The notes under the pieces: generated by a model
What the model saw: the letters and a program-made list of their open reading frames with translations, nothing else
Database searches by the model: none
Told to the model about the DNA's origin: nothing
Part shown: positions 46,274 through 55,036 of the stretch, piece by piece
How positions within the stretch are numbered: the first letter of the stretch is position 1
Layout: each line of letters opens with the position of its first letter
Position numbers and translations under genes: made by a program
Assembly: GCA_037190225.1 (NCBI GenBank)
Contig: JBBCJL010000005.1
Span: forward strand, 1-64,000
Direction: 5' to 3'
Length of the DNA stretch: 64,000 nucleotides
Source of the DNA: MKSF01 sp037190225
Lineage (GTDB): Bacteria > Bacteroidota > Bacteroidia > Chitinophagales > Chitinophagaceae

Positions 46274-47794
46274 CTATTCTTTTTCAGGTTCGTGATCTGC
46301 GGCTTGCTTAAACTTGTCGGCTTTCCGGGATTCGGGCTTAAAGATATAAGGCTTAAAGTCGATCTCATTCTCCCAGCCCGGCCGCAACAGCACCTTGCCG
46401 TCATGAGGTATCATGATCTCCGGCTGCCTTCTCTCCAGGAAATTACCGGTAGTCCACTTCCCGTCCCTGTTCCTGTCTTCAAAGATCATCACCGTATAGG
46501 CTTCCGGAGCCAGGTAGGATAAGCTGACAGCCGCGGTTATCAGGCCGTAATGAACGGTATCCTTTTCCGTTGTTACCATTGCATAGTAATTCCTGTTCAG
46601 CAGGGTATCATTGAAATGGATCCTGAGCTCACTGTAATCCTCTTTGCCCCTGGTACGGAAGATATATTTGCCGGGCGGCACTTCATTGGCTGCGCTGTCT
46701 GTCGCCCATCCTTTTACCAGCCTGAGGGTATATACCTTATCCTGCAGCCATTGCGTCCTGATTACAATACTGTCTCCCGACTGCACAATATCCGCAACGG
46801 ATTCCGCATCTATGCCCTCAGCATCATAGCTGAGAAATATCTTATTCCTGTCGATCCGGATAGAGGTATCCCGGAGTGTTATATAGAGGGGCCTGGTAAT
46901 ATCGTGGGTCCGTTTTTCGGCATTCATTGTATCTACCCTTACCGTGTATGCTGCGGTTCCGCCCTTGGCTGACCGGCCCACCCCGGCTCCCGTTCCGAAT
47001 TTGGCCGATTTGGAGTCCGGCGCCTGCGGCGTTTCCCTGGCAGTGTCATTCAGGGGCCTGTCTTCTTTAAAGGAATACAGGAAGGTCTCCAGTCCCGCGT
47101 CTACTGAAGGACGTACAACGGTCTCTGAAAAAGCCATACGTTCATTGCCCGGGTGATACAGGTAATTATTGTCTTCATCGCCTACCGCTATGAGCCTGAA
47201 ATTGCCGGGAGGCAGTATCTCGAAATTAAAATATCCCCGGAGATCGGTCCTGGTCACGTATATAGGCTTGCGTCTCAGTATCATACTGTCCGTAAATGTC
47301 TCCTCATAGAGCATAACGGTGATGCCGGTATCCGGGAACCCGGTCCGGGCATTCAGCACATATCCCTCATACATCAGGGAATCCAGGTAGGGGCCGGTGG
47401 AGAATATATATGCAAAGTCGGCGTAAGGCGTATTTTCCCGGTTGTCCGTAAGCGCATTGCCCAGGCTCAGCTTATAGGTCGTATGCGGCCTCAGGAGCGT
47501 ATCCGCTATCTTTATTTCCACACGCTTGCCGTAAGATATCACGGTAGGCTGGATATCCAGGAGCGGCGAAATGCTCATGTGCTTCTCCAGGTCCTTGATC
47601 TCCATAAATTTGTCAAAACGCAGCGTGATCTTAGAAGGTCTCAGGTTGATCTGCGAATCCGCAGGTACCAGGCTCAGCAGGACCGGCGGAGTGGTATCCT
47701 TGGGGCCACCGTCCGGTGGCACTACATTGGCGCAGCCCGCCGCAAAGAGCGCTGCCCACACAACAAAAAGAATATATGCTCTGAAAAGATCCAT
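46274..47794 (-). CDS. Ig-like domain lipoprotein
   Basis: A 506-residue protein with a lipobox (AAGC near residue 21) and the start VPPDGGPKDTTPPVLLSLVP, typical of Bacteroidota lipoproteins with a Bacterial Ig-like domain 5. That domain (about 35-130) includes LRPSKITLRFDKFM and TYKLSLGNALTDNREN. A second, carboxypeptidase-regulatory-like segment (RGYFNFEILPPGNFRLIAVGDEDNN) lies near 190-215. Function is unknown. It is followed after 3 bp by the YffB-like gene. Confidence 0.8.
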   Translation of the reverse strand: MDLFRAYILFVVWAALFAAGCANVVPPDGGPKDTTPPVLLSLVPADSQINLRPSKITLRFDKFMEIKDLEKHMSISPLLDIQPTVISYGKRVEIKIADTLLRPHTTYKLSLGNALTDNRENTPYADFAYIFSTGPYLDSLMYEGYVLNARTGFPDTGITVMLYEETFTDSMILRRKPIYVTRTDLRGYFNFEILPPGNFRLIAVGDEDNNYLYHPGNERMAFSETVVRPSVDAGLETFLYSFKEDRPLNDTARETPQAPDSKSAKFGTGAGVGRSAKGGTAAYTVRVDTMNAEKRTHDITRPLYITLRDTSIRIDRNKIFLSYDAEGIDAESVADIVQSGDSIVIRTQWLQDKVYTLRLVKGWATDSAANEVPPGKYIFRTRGKEDYSELRIHFNDTLLNRNYYAMVTTEKDTVHYGLITAAVSLSYLAPEAYTVMIFEDRNRDGKWTTGNFLERRQPEIMIPHDGKVLLRPGWENEIDFKPYIFKPESRKADKFKQAADHEPEKE

Positions 47795-47843
47795 TTTTAT
47801 TAAATAGCTGTAAAATTAGGTCATATTCACCAGTCGGACGGTC

Positions 47844-48821
47844 TTATTTTATCAACCATTGGATAGCCAGCGTCCCGGCCAGCAGCGTGAAGGCGAGAAG
47901 ATCGGGCAGCCATTTCCTGTACGGCTCGTAATAAGTGAAAGACCCGAAAAGCGCAATAACCGGCACCAGCATGACCGCACCGGCATAGCTGGCATGCATG
48001 GTGGTGATCACCATACCCAGGCTGGTAACCGCTGCAATGAGGATAACGCTCCAGTACTTTTTGGTTTCCACCACCATCCTGTTGATATAATAGCCTGCAT
48101 AGTACAGGCTGAGCAGCACCGTCACCAGCAACACCGCACCGGCGGCTATTTCACTGGGAGCTATGCTTCTTACCGGCTCAAAGTCAAAACGGAAAATATA
48201 ACGGACCAGGTACAGGGAATCAGTAAGATAACATATGCTTATGAAGAAGTAATAAGGAACAAGGAAGCCTACTATAAGCCCGATCCATTCAGCCAGCTTA
48301 AAAGGACGTAAGATGGCAAGGCCGGCCAGCGCCAGTAACAGCACCACCGAGGCAGGCACCAGCAGGATGGCCGTACAGGCGCTTATAAAGCCTATATTGA
48401 ACGCAAGCGTCTTGGCCTCACGGGCCATATACAGCCTGAGTATGCTGTTGAGCAATATAAGGATCAGCCAGTTAAGAATAATATATACGCTCCAGGTGTT
48501 CCACTCTTTTAAAAGAGCGGACAATACCACAAAGGTATAGGCGGGTAAATAGGAATACCTGGGAAAAAGGCTGTGCTTCGTGCTGATCCAGTTCAGCAGG
48601 AGCGCCTGCCCGAAGATATTGCAGATCAGCACAAAGAACATCACATAGGCAAGGAAGCCGGAGTCTGCCGGGAATGTACCTGTCAGCCACTGCCATAAAT
48701 ATTGTCCTTCGGCTGCAAGCGGCGTGTCGGCATAGCCTACAAACGCCAGCCTGGTGATAATCGTAAGAATGAACAACGCTATGACCGCAAAAGGATTATG
48801 ATTTTTAAATATACCGAACAC
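47844..48821 (-). CDS. DUF6427-like integral membrane protein
   Basis: A 325-residue, very hydrophobic protein with about nine or ten membrane helices. The opening FGIFKNHNPFAVIALFILTI resembles the DUF6427 family of Bacteroidota. The only start giving this N-terminus is GTG at 48821. Its role is unknown. It lies 49 bp upstream of the Ig-like lipoprotein gene in the same direction. Confidence 0.65.
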   Translation of the reverse strand: MFGIFKNHNPFAVIALFILTIITRLAFVGYADTPLAAEGQYLWQWLTGTFPADSGFLAYVMFFVLICNIFGQALLLNWISTKHSLFPRYSYLPAYTFVVLSALLKEWNTWSVYIILNWLILILLNSILRLYMAREAKTLAFNIGFISACTAILLVPASVVLLLALAGLAILRPFKLAEWIGLIVGFLVPYYFFISICYLTDSLYLVRYIFRFDFEPVRSIAPSEIAAGAVLLVTVLLSLYYAGYYINRMVVETKKYWSVILIAAVTSLGMVITTMHASYAGAVMLVPVIALFGSFTYYEPYRKWLPDLLAFTLLAGTLAIQWLIK

Positions 48822-48929
48822 GTACTTACCTGGTTTTTAGAAATAAGATGCAGGACATGGTACTCCTTCTCACGACAGGAAAGCGCCTCATGCCCACACA
48901 AAAATAAAAGTTATGTAGATATATAGCAT

Positions 48930-48937
48930 TATTTTTG
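48930..48937 (+). promoter_or_regulatory. -7 box of the M1 peptidase gene
   Basis: TATTTTTG, an exact TAnnTTTG match, 22 bases before the start codon. Confidence 0.5.
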
Positions 48938-48959
48938 CTGAACATTATATTTTTTCCAT

Positions 48960-51929
48960 ATGAGGAAACTGTTATTTTACTTCATTGTATCCCTGGCAAT
49001 CGCAGGAAGGGCTGCCGCTCAGCAGGGAGCTCCCTATTTCCAGCAGGAGGTCAATACGACCATACAGGTCACCCTGGATGATATATCCCACGTCTTAAGA
49101 GGCGCTGTGGAGCATGAATATATCAATAATGCGCCCGATACCCTACATTTCATATATTTCCACATCTATCCCAACGCGTATAAGGACAATACCACCGCAT
49201 ACGCGAAGCAGATGCAGCACCATGGCAGCACGGCATTTATGAAGACCACAGCCGGGGAAAGAGGCTTTATAGACAGCCTCTCCTTCAAGATGGACGGCCT
49301 GCAGGCATCCGTCCAGGCGACAAAGGATGTGGATGTGATCAGGGTAATGCTGCCGCGCCCGCTGGCGCCCGGCGCCTCCTGCAGGATCACCACGCCTTTC
49401 CGCGTGAAGATCCCGGTAATGACCTCAAGGTTGGGACATGCCGGGCAGTCGTACCAGGTCTCGCAATGGTTTCCCAAGCCCGCTGTGTACGACCGCAATG
49501 GCTGGCACCAGTTCCCTTATCTCAATCTTGGAGAGTATTACAGCGAGTTCGGGAAATATACGGTAGATATTACGCTGCCGGATAATTATATCGTGATGGC
49601 CACCGGCAACCTCCGGAACAAGCGGGAAGAGCAATGGCTGGATAGCCTGAGCAGCCTCCCGTATGACGCATTCCCCGCCAAAGGCGATGGCGTTGCCAGC
49701 AGCGCCCGGATGAAGACCCTCAGGTTTGAAGAAAGCCGCGTGCACGATTTTGCCTGGTTTGCAGACAAAAAATGGATCGTCAGGAAAGAGGTATTCACAC
49801 TGCCTGAGAACAAGCACGAAGTAACGGCCTACGCATGCTTTTATAAGGATGATACTGCATATGCGCATCGCAGCGTCTTATTTGTAAAGGAGGCGGTACT
49901 GGGATATAGCAGGTATGCCGGAGCCTATCCCTATAAGACCGCCAAATCGGTGACCGGCGCCCTGAATGCCGGCGGCGGTATGGAATACCCCACTATCACT
50001 ATCATTGATGCCTTTAAAGACGAGCAGCTCATTAAGCAGGTGATCGTGCACGAGGTGGGACATAACTGGTTTTATGGCATTCTCGGCAATGATGAAAGAA
50101 GATATCCTTTCATGGATGAAAGCATCAATTCCTATTACGAAAAGCTGGTAACAGAGGATATCAATGCAAAATATGGGCTCAGCGATACCGTATCAGGTAT
50201 CCTGTCAGCGCTGGAACAGCTGACCGTCAATATCGCCGGCAGCGCCAATAAACTAACGCCGGTCTGCCTGCACAGCGCCGAGTATAAAAGCATCAACTAC
50301 GGCCTGGATATTTATGAGAAAGGCGCCCAGTACTTCGGCTGGCTCAGTGACTACATGGGGCCCGATACCTTCCATAAGGCCATCAGGTCCTATTTTGAGC
50401 AATGGCAATTCAGGCATCCGCAACCCGAAGACCTCCAGAAGGTATTGCAAAGTCATACGCAAAAGCCCGTAGGCTGGTTCTTCGAGAGTGCCATTACCCA
50501 ACCGGGTATGCCGGACTTTGCTGTCAGCGCCAAAAGAAGCATCCTCGCGGGCGACAGGATCACTATAAGGAACCATACCGGATCGCTCCGCGTGCCTGCC
50601 GGCATCCGGCTCATCAACGGGGCAGATTCCTCCGGGGTATTATGGACACCTCCGTTCAGGAGAAAATATACCCTATCCCTGGATAACACTTCCCCTTACA
50701 GCATGGCATTGCTGGATAAAGCAGTACCGGACCAGAACGCCTCCAATAACTCCAGCAAAAAGCAGCTGCGCATCAGGCCGCTGTTCGGGCTGAACAACAA
50801 GCCCGGCTACAGCATCTATATAAGTCCCGCTATCGGCGCTAACGTGTATGACGGGCTGATGCCGGGAGGCTTGCTGCACAATATCACCCTGCCGGGCAAA
50901 AAGCTGGAATACGCCTTTGCGCCCATGTACGGATTCCAATCCGGGCAGTTTGTATATACGGGATACGCCAGCTATTTCTGGCCGCTCAACAATACTGCTT
51001 TCAGGGATATCACCTTTACGCTGAACTCTAAAAAATTCTCTGACGGCTTTTACCCTGCGCTTATGGGCCAGAGCGTCCAGTATCTTAAAAATAAGCTGGG
51101 TGTGACCTTTAATTTCAAGCCGGCAGATTACGGCAGCTATGACCAGCACAGCCTCACAGCGGCCGTCTATAATATCTCTCGCAACAGCATAGGCTACAGC
51201 ATAGACAGCAACAACCATGTTGACATACATACAAACGGGTACAAGCATCAGCAATATTACACGCTTACCTATGCCTGGAACAACCGCCGCCCGTTCAATC
51301 CATACAGCCTAAAGCTATACGCGCAGGCGGGGCAATCCTTCGGGCTGCTGAGCGCGGACGCACGCTATAAGGTTTCCTATAAAGCCGCCAAAAAAGGCAT
51401 CAGCATAAGAGCCTTCGCAGGCCAGTTGCTGGGCAACAACATCCCCCTTAACGGGCTGTTGAGCATTACACATTCCGGCTGGAACGATTACCTGTACGAT
51501 CACACCTTTATCGGCAGGAACAAGCAGACCGGCTTCTGGAGCAACCAGTCGGTGCTGAACAGCGGCGGCTTTTACACACAGACCCGCCTTTTATCCGAGC
51601 AGGTAGGCATCACCGGCAATTTCCTGGGGGCCTTGAATATAGATATACAGGTACCCAAGACACCCTTCAGCATCTTCGGCAACCTCGCCTATACCGGCAA
51701 AAGCAAGTATACCTTCAGCAATTACAATGCCGTACAGTATGAGGCAGGGATCGCATTCCACCTGGCAGACTATATCACTATAGCCCTGCCTGTCGTATTA
51801 AGCGAGGACCTGAACAATTACCGGAAATATTATTTGGGCAAAAACCGGGTGCTTAAAAGCGTAGCATTCCGGCTGAACCTGTCTGAGCTGTTCCCTTCCA
51901 GGAATATGCTGAATACTATCTTTAAATGA
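48960..51929 (+). CDS. Secreted M1 family metallopeptidase with C-terminal barrel-like extension
   Basis: A 989-residue protein with a signal peptide (ending GRAAAQ). The M1 aminopeptidase fold spans ~30-560: GGGMEYPT is the substrate-binding motif, and HEVGHNW near residue 363 with Glu 19 residues after the second His forms HEXXH-X18-E for zinc. From ~600 to the end the sequence is unlike classic M1 enzymes and reads as alternating beta strands with a barrel-like end. This suggests an outer-membrane-tethered enzyme. Its stop overlaps the murI start (ATGA). Confidence 0.85.
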   Translation: MRKLLFYFIVSLAIAGRAAAQQGAPYFQQEVNTTIQVTLDDISHVLRGAVEHEYINNAPDTLHFIYFHIYPNAYKDNTTAYAKQMQHHGSTAFMKTTAGERGFIDSLSFKMDGLQASVQATKDVDVIRVMLPRPLAPGASCRITTPFRVKIPVMTSRLGHAGQSYQVSQWFPKPAVYDRNGWHQFPYLNLGEYYSEFGKYTVDITLPDNYIVMATGNLRNKREEQWLDSLSSLPYDAFPAKGDGVASSARMKTLRFEESRVHDFAWFADKKWIVRKEVFTLPENKHEVTAYACFYKDDTAYAHRSVLFVKEAVLGYSRYAGAYPYKTAKSVTGALNAGGGMEYPTITIIDAFKDEQLIKQVIVHEVGHNWFYGILGNDERRYPFMDESINSYYEKLVTEDINAKYGLSDTVSGILSALEQLTVNIAGSANKLTPVCLHSAEYKSINYGLDIYEKGAQYFGWLSDYMGPDTFHKAIRSYFEQWQFRHPQPEDLQKVLQSHTQKPVGWFFESAITQPGMPDFAVSAKRSILAGDRITIRNHTGSLRVPAGIRLINGADSSGVLWTPPFRRKYTLSLDNTSPYSMALLDKAVPDQNASNNSSKKQLRIRPLFGLNNKPGYSIYISPAIGANVYDGLMPGGLLHNITLPGKKLEYAFAPMYGFQSGQFVYTGYASYFWPLNNTAFRDITFTLNSKKFSDGFYPALMGQSVQYLKNKLGVTFNFKPADYGSYDQHSLTAAVYNISRNSIGYSIDSNNHVDIHTNGYKHQQYYTLTYAWNNRRPFNPYSLKLYAQAGQSFGLLSADARYKVSYKAAKKGISIRAFAGQLLGNNIPLNGLLSITHSGWNDYLYDHTFIGRNKQTGFWSNQSVLNSGGFYTQTRLLSEQVGITGNFLGALNIDIQVPKTPFSIFGNLAYTGKSKYTFSNYNAVQYEAGIAFHLADYITIALPVVLSEDLNNYRKYYLGKNRVLKSVAFRLNLSELFPSRNMLNTIFK

Positions 51930-52750
51930 TTATGAAACGGCCTATCGGTATCTTTGATTCAGGCTTCGGCGGCCTTACGGTCTTCAAGGCGATCCGGCAG
52001 CATCTCCCGCAGTACGATTATATCTACCTGGGAGATAATGCAAGGGCCCCTTACGGCAACCGGAGCTTTGAAACGGTTTACGAGTACACGCTGGAATGTG
52101 TCAGGTGGCTGCATCGCCGGAACTGTCCGCTTGTTATCCTGGCATGCAATACGGCTTCCGCCAAAGCCTTGCGGTCCATACAGCAGAAAGACCTGCCTCA
52201 TTTCTCTCCCCCGCTGAAAGTGCTGGGGGTAATAAGGCCTACGGCAGAGATCGTGGGAAGCTATACCGGGAGCGGCCATATCGGGATCCTGGCTACCAGG
52301 GGAACGGTACAATCACAGTCCTATGCCATAGAGCTCCATAAGTTCTTCCCGGAACTGGCCGTATTCCAGCAGGCCTGCCCTATGTGGGTGCCCTTTATAG
52401 AAAGCGGGGAAGCGGGGAATGAAGCTATGGATTATTATATACAAAAAGATGTAAAGGCGCTTATGGCGCAATCCCCGGAGATCGATACGGTCATCATGGC
52501 CTGCACCCATTACCCGATGATACAGGACAGGATCCGGCAATTCCTTCCCCCGCATGTAAAGCTGGTCGGACAGGGTGACCTCGTGGCCGTGAGCCTGAAG
52601 CAGTACCTGGACAACCACCCGGAGATCGCTCAAAGCTTGTCGGCAGGCGGTACCAGCGAATATTACACGACTGACGATGCGGACGCATTTGACCAGGGCG
52701 CGCGACTCTTCATGGAAGAGCCGGTAGCTTCCGTCAGGATACACATATAG
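51926..52750 (+). CDS. murI: Glutamate racemase
   Basis: A 274-residue cytoplasmic enzyme that makes D-glutamate for peptidoglycan. GIFDSGFGGLTVF at the start, ACNTASA (first catalytic Cys, near residue 71) and MACTHYPM (second Cys, near 190) are all present. It begins with ATG overlapping the peptidase stop. A second ATG 6 bases later (MKRPIGIFDSG) is an equally good start. Translational coupling to a secreted peptidase is unusual. Confidence 0.97.
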   Translation: MIMKRPIGIFDSGFGGLTVFKAIRQHLPQYDYIYLGDNARAPYGNRSFETVYEYTLECVRWLHRRNCPLVILACNTASAKALRSIQQKDLPHFSPPLKVLGVIRPTAEIVGSYTGSGHIGILATRGTVQSQSYAIELHKFFPELAVFQQACPMWVPFIESGEAGNEAMDYYIQKDVKALMAQSPEIDTVIMACTHYPMIQDRIRQFLPPHVKLVGQGDLVAVSLKQYLDNHPEIAQSLSAGGTSEYYTTDDADAFDQGARLFMEEPVASVRIHI

Positions 52751-52786
52751 GACAAGGACCGAAGTAAAAACACCAACGGCATATAC

Positions 52787-52833
52787 TGTTACAATAAAGG
52801 GCCGCGGATATACCGCGGCCCTTTATTGTAACA
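52787..52833. terminator. Shared terminator between murI and mpl
   Basis: A perfect 21-bp inverted repeat (arms 52787-52807 and 52813-52833, loop ATATA) with a GC core and AT-rich outer parts. It works in both directions for the convergent pair. Confidence 0.9.
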
Positions 52834-52843
52834 GGTATGGATA

Positions 52844-54187
52844 TTAGAAATCCGTACGCATCCCGTCAAAGGTTCCCGAGCTCATCAAAAGCAGGCATAC
52901 CGGCCGGTCCGACCCGGCAACGGCACCCTCTATCCAGTCTGCCAGCGCTCCTTTGTTATCAAACACGGCAAGATCATCCCGCTTAAAATGCCGCTTCACG
53001 TCTTCCCCTGATAAAGGAGGCAGCCCTTTAAGGTTGAGCGCGTGAGTGCTGAAAAAGACGGCGCCCGCATCACAATGCTCCATAGCGCCTTCATATTCTT
53101 TCAGAAAATCCGCATTCAGGCTGCTGTAGGTATGCAGCTCAAAGCAGGCTACCAGGTAATGCTCAGGGAACTGGTTCCTTGCACCTTTCAGGGTGGCCCT
53201 GAGCTTTGACGGCGCATGTGCGAAATCCCTGTAGGCCACAAAGCCTGCTCTTTCACTGATCTTTTCAAACCGGCGTGCCGCTCCCCGGAAAGTCGCTATG
53301 GACTTATAGAATTTCAGATCATCAATGCCCAGCTCATTGCATACCATCCTGGCCGCTTCCATGTTCTGCATATTATGGCTTCCGAATATCTGTAAAGGCT
53401 GCTCACCATACGGCGTGCTTACGACCACGGTATTATCCGCAATAATGAAGTCAGGCGTCTGGTAAGGAACGGTACGGAAAACATTGCTGAACCTTTCTCC
53501 CAGGTATTTGACCTCCGCGTCTTCCCGGTTGTATATCAGCACACTCTCTTCTGTAAATGTCCGGAGGTATATTTCGAACTGCTCCTTGTAATTACTGAAA
53601 GTGGGAAACACGTTGACGTGATCCCAGGCTATGCCGGTAAGCACCGATATATGAGGCCTGTAAAAGTGGATCTTAGGCCTTTTTTCTATCACAGAAGCCG
53701 GGTACTCGTCCCCTTCCAGGATGATAACGGGCGCATCAGTGATCTTTACCGACTGCTCAAAGCCTGCTACCCTGGCGCCTACCAGGTAGTCAAACGCCAG
53801 ACCGCTCTCTTTCAGCACATGCATGATCATAGAGGTGGTGGTGGTTTTGCCATGGCTACCCGCAACTACTACCCGCTTCTTATCCTTTGAGACCTCATAT
53901 ATATATTCCGGGAAAGAATAGATCTTAAGCCCTAATTCCCCTGCCCTGACCAGCTCCGGGTTATCCGCTTTGGCATGCATGCCCAGGATGATGCCGTCCA
54001 GGTCGCCTGTGATCTTTTCCGGGAACCACCCGGGCGCCCCGGGAAGCAGCCCGGCTTCCGCGAGATTACTCTTTGCCGGATCCGTGATCTCGTCATCACT
54101 GCCTGTTATATGGTATCCTTTCCGTTGCAATGCAATAGCCAGCTGGTGCATTATCGCACCCCCGACAGCAATGAAATGTAATCTCAT
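52844..54187 (-). CDS. mpl: UDP-N-acetylmuramate:L-alanyl-gamma-D-glutamyl-meso-diaminopimelate ligase (Mpl-type Mur ligase)
   Basis: 447 residues from ATG 54187; the codon before it is TTG. MRLHFIAVGGAIMHQLAIAL is the Mpl/MurC-type N-terminus. GSHGKTTTT near residue 109 is the ATP-binding P-loop. EGDEYPAS and the AHAPSKLRATLKG region with the usual Mur ligase His/Asn positions follow. It reattaches recycled murein tripeptide to UDP-MurNAc. Its partner murI is convergent. Confidence 0.9.
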   Translation of the reverse strand: MRLHFIAVGGAIMHQLAIALQRKGYHITGSDDEITDPAKSNLAEAGLLPGAPGWFPEKITGDLDGIILGMHAKADNPELVRAGELGLKIYSFPEYIYEVSKDKKRVVVAGSHGKTTTTSMIMHVLKESGLAFDYLVGARVAGFEQSVKITDAPVIILEGDEYPASVIEKRPKIHFYRPHISVLTGIAWDHVNVFPTFSNYKEQFEIYLRTFTEESVLIYNREDAEVKYLGERFSNVFRTVPYQTPDFIIADNTVVVSTPYGEQPLQIFGSHNMQNMEAARMVCNELGIDDLKFYKSIATFRGAARRFEKISERAGFVAYRDFAHAPSKLRATLKGARNQFPEHYLVACFELHTYSSLNADFLKEYEGAMEHCDAGAVFFSTHALNLKGLPPLSGEDVKRHFKRDDLAVFDNKGALADWIEGAVAGSDRPVCLLLMSSGTFDGMRTDF

Positions 54188-54201
54188 CAAAAATTATTTT
54201 G

Positions 54202-54234
54202 TTTTGGAAATTTTTATGTAATTTAGTATCTTTA
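54202..54234 (+). promoter_or_regulatory. Promoter of the 41-aa lipoprotein gene
   Basis: TTTTG (54202-54206), 20 bases, then TATCTTTA (54227-54234), close to TTTG-N19/20-TAnnTTTG. Confidence 0.55.
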
Positions 54235-54261
54235 CGTAAAGAAATAAAAAAAATCCAGGAG

Positions 54262-54387
54262 ATGAAAAAAATTTATAAATATATAAGCATTGTGCTGCTG
54301 GCCTGCTGTGCGATAGCATCGTTACAGTCCTGCGGCTCCTCCAAATCAGGATGTCCTGAGCGCATGGAGATCAGTGGCTGGAAATAA
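54262..54387 (+). CDS. 41-residue lipoprotein
   Basis: ATG at 54262 preceded by AGGAG gives a short protein with a signal peptide and lipobox (LQSCG, Cys near residue 25), then SSKSGCPERMEISGWK. The reading frame opens earlier at 54199, but that start is before the promoter box. The mature peptide is only about 16 residues. It has its own promoter and a hairpin-like ACCGAACTGTTTTA...TATAGTTCGGT downstream. Function unknown. Confidence 0.65.
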   Translation: MKKIYKYISIVLLACCAIASLQSCGSSKSGCPERMEISGWK

Positions 54388-54412
54388 CATTTTCCCTGTC
54401 ATCAAGGGTGTG

Positions 54413-54462
54413 AAGACCGAACTGTTTTATATTTTCAGAATATAATATAGTTCGGTCTTTAT
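54413..54462 (+). terminator. Terminator of the small lipoprotein gene
   Basis: Inverted repeat AAGACCGAACT ... AGTTCGGTCTT with an AT-rich loop, then TATTTTGA. Confidence 0.7.
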
Positions 54463-54469
54463 TTTGACC

Positions 54470-54760
54470 TTAGGCTCCCAGCAGCAGATGCGCCAGGCGC
54501 AGCAATTTTTCCTCTTCCGCTTCCGTAGCCCTTTCCAGGCTCTCCGCATACAGGCATATGCCCACAAAGGCATCGTACTGAATGATCATCCGGGTATCCC
54601 TGTAGCTGAATTCGTATTCCCTGAAATCCTGGTGACGTACCTCATATTCCGGCTGTATATCCATAGCCTGCAGCTGCAAAAGAAAATTGTCCATCACCTC
54701 GGGCGGACATAATGTCTGCAGGTACACCTGCAGGTATCCCTGTCTTTTCGTTGTTATCAT
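54470..54760 (-). CDS. Small conserved-looking cytoplasmic protein of unknown function
   Basis: A 96-residue acidic protein, no signal peptide, mixed alpha/beta with a helical C-terminus (ESLERATEAEEEKLLRLAHLL). No family is recognised. ATG start at 54760. It is convergent with the small lipoprotein gene. Confidence 0.6.
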   Translation of the reverse strand: MITTKRQGYLQVYLQTLCPPEVMDNFLLQLQAMDIQPEYEVRHQDFREYEFSYRDTRMIIQYDAFVGICLYAESLERATEAEEEKLLRLAHLLLGA

Positions 54761-54979
54761 GGTACAAAAATCGGTAAATTACGGTTACCGCTGCGCTCAT
54801 TTTTCCCGGAGGCTAAAGGCATACAGGGAGCCGGAAAATTTAAGCGGTCTTTACCGGGTCGTTTGAAGACTCACCGTGAAGACGCCTGTTCCTGATAGTA
54901 AAGCAACGGAATCCGGCCGGTCTCCGGATATGGGGCGGACGCTTGCTGATACCGGTCCCCTGACAGGATATTTAAAAAC

Positions 54980-55017
54980 AGGAAAGGCTGCCCCAAAAAC
55001 GGGCAGCCCTTTTTCCT
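54980..55017 (-). terminator. Terminator of the T9SS-secreted protein gene
   Basis: Stem GGCTGCCC/GGGCAGCC with loop CAAAAAC, flanked by A and T runs that suit both directions. The other ~220 bp of this gap (54761-54979) show nothing recognisable. Confidence 0.8.
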
Positions 55018-55036
55018 ATGTCAGAAGCTTATATAT

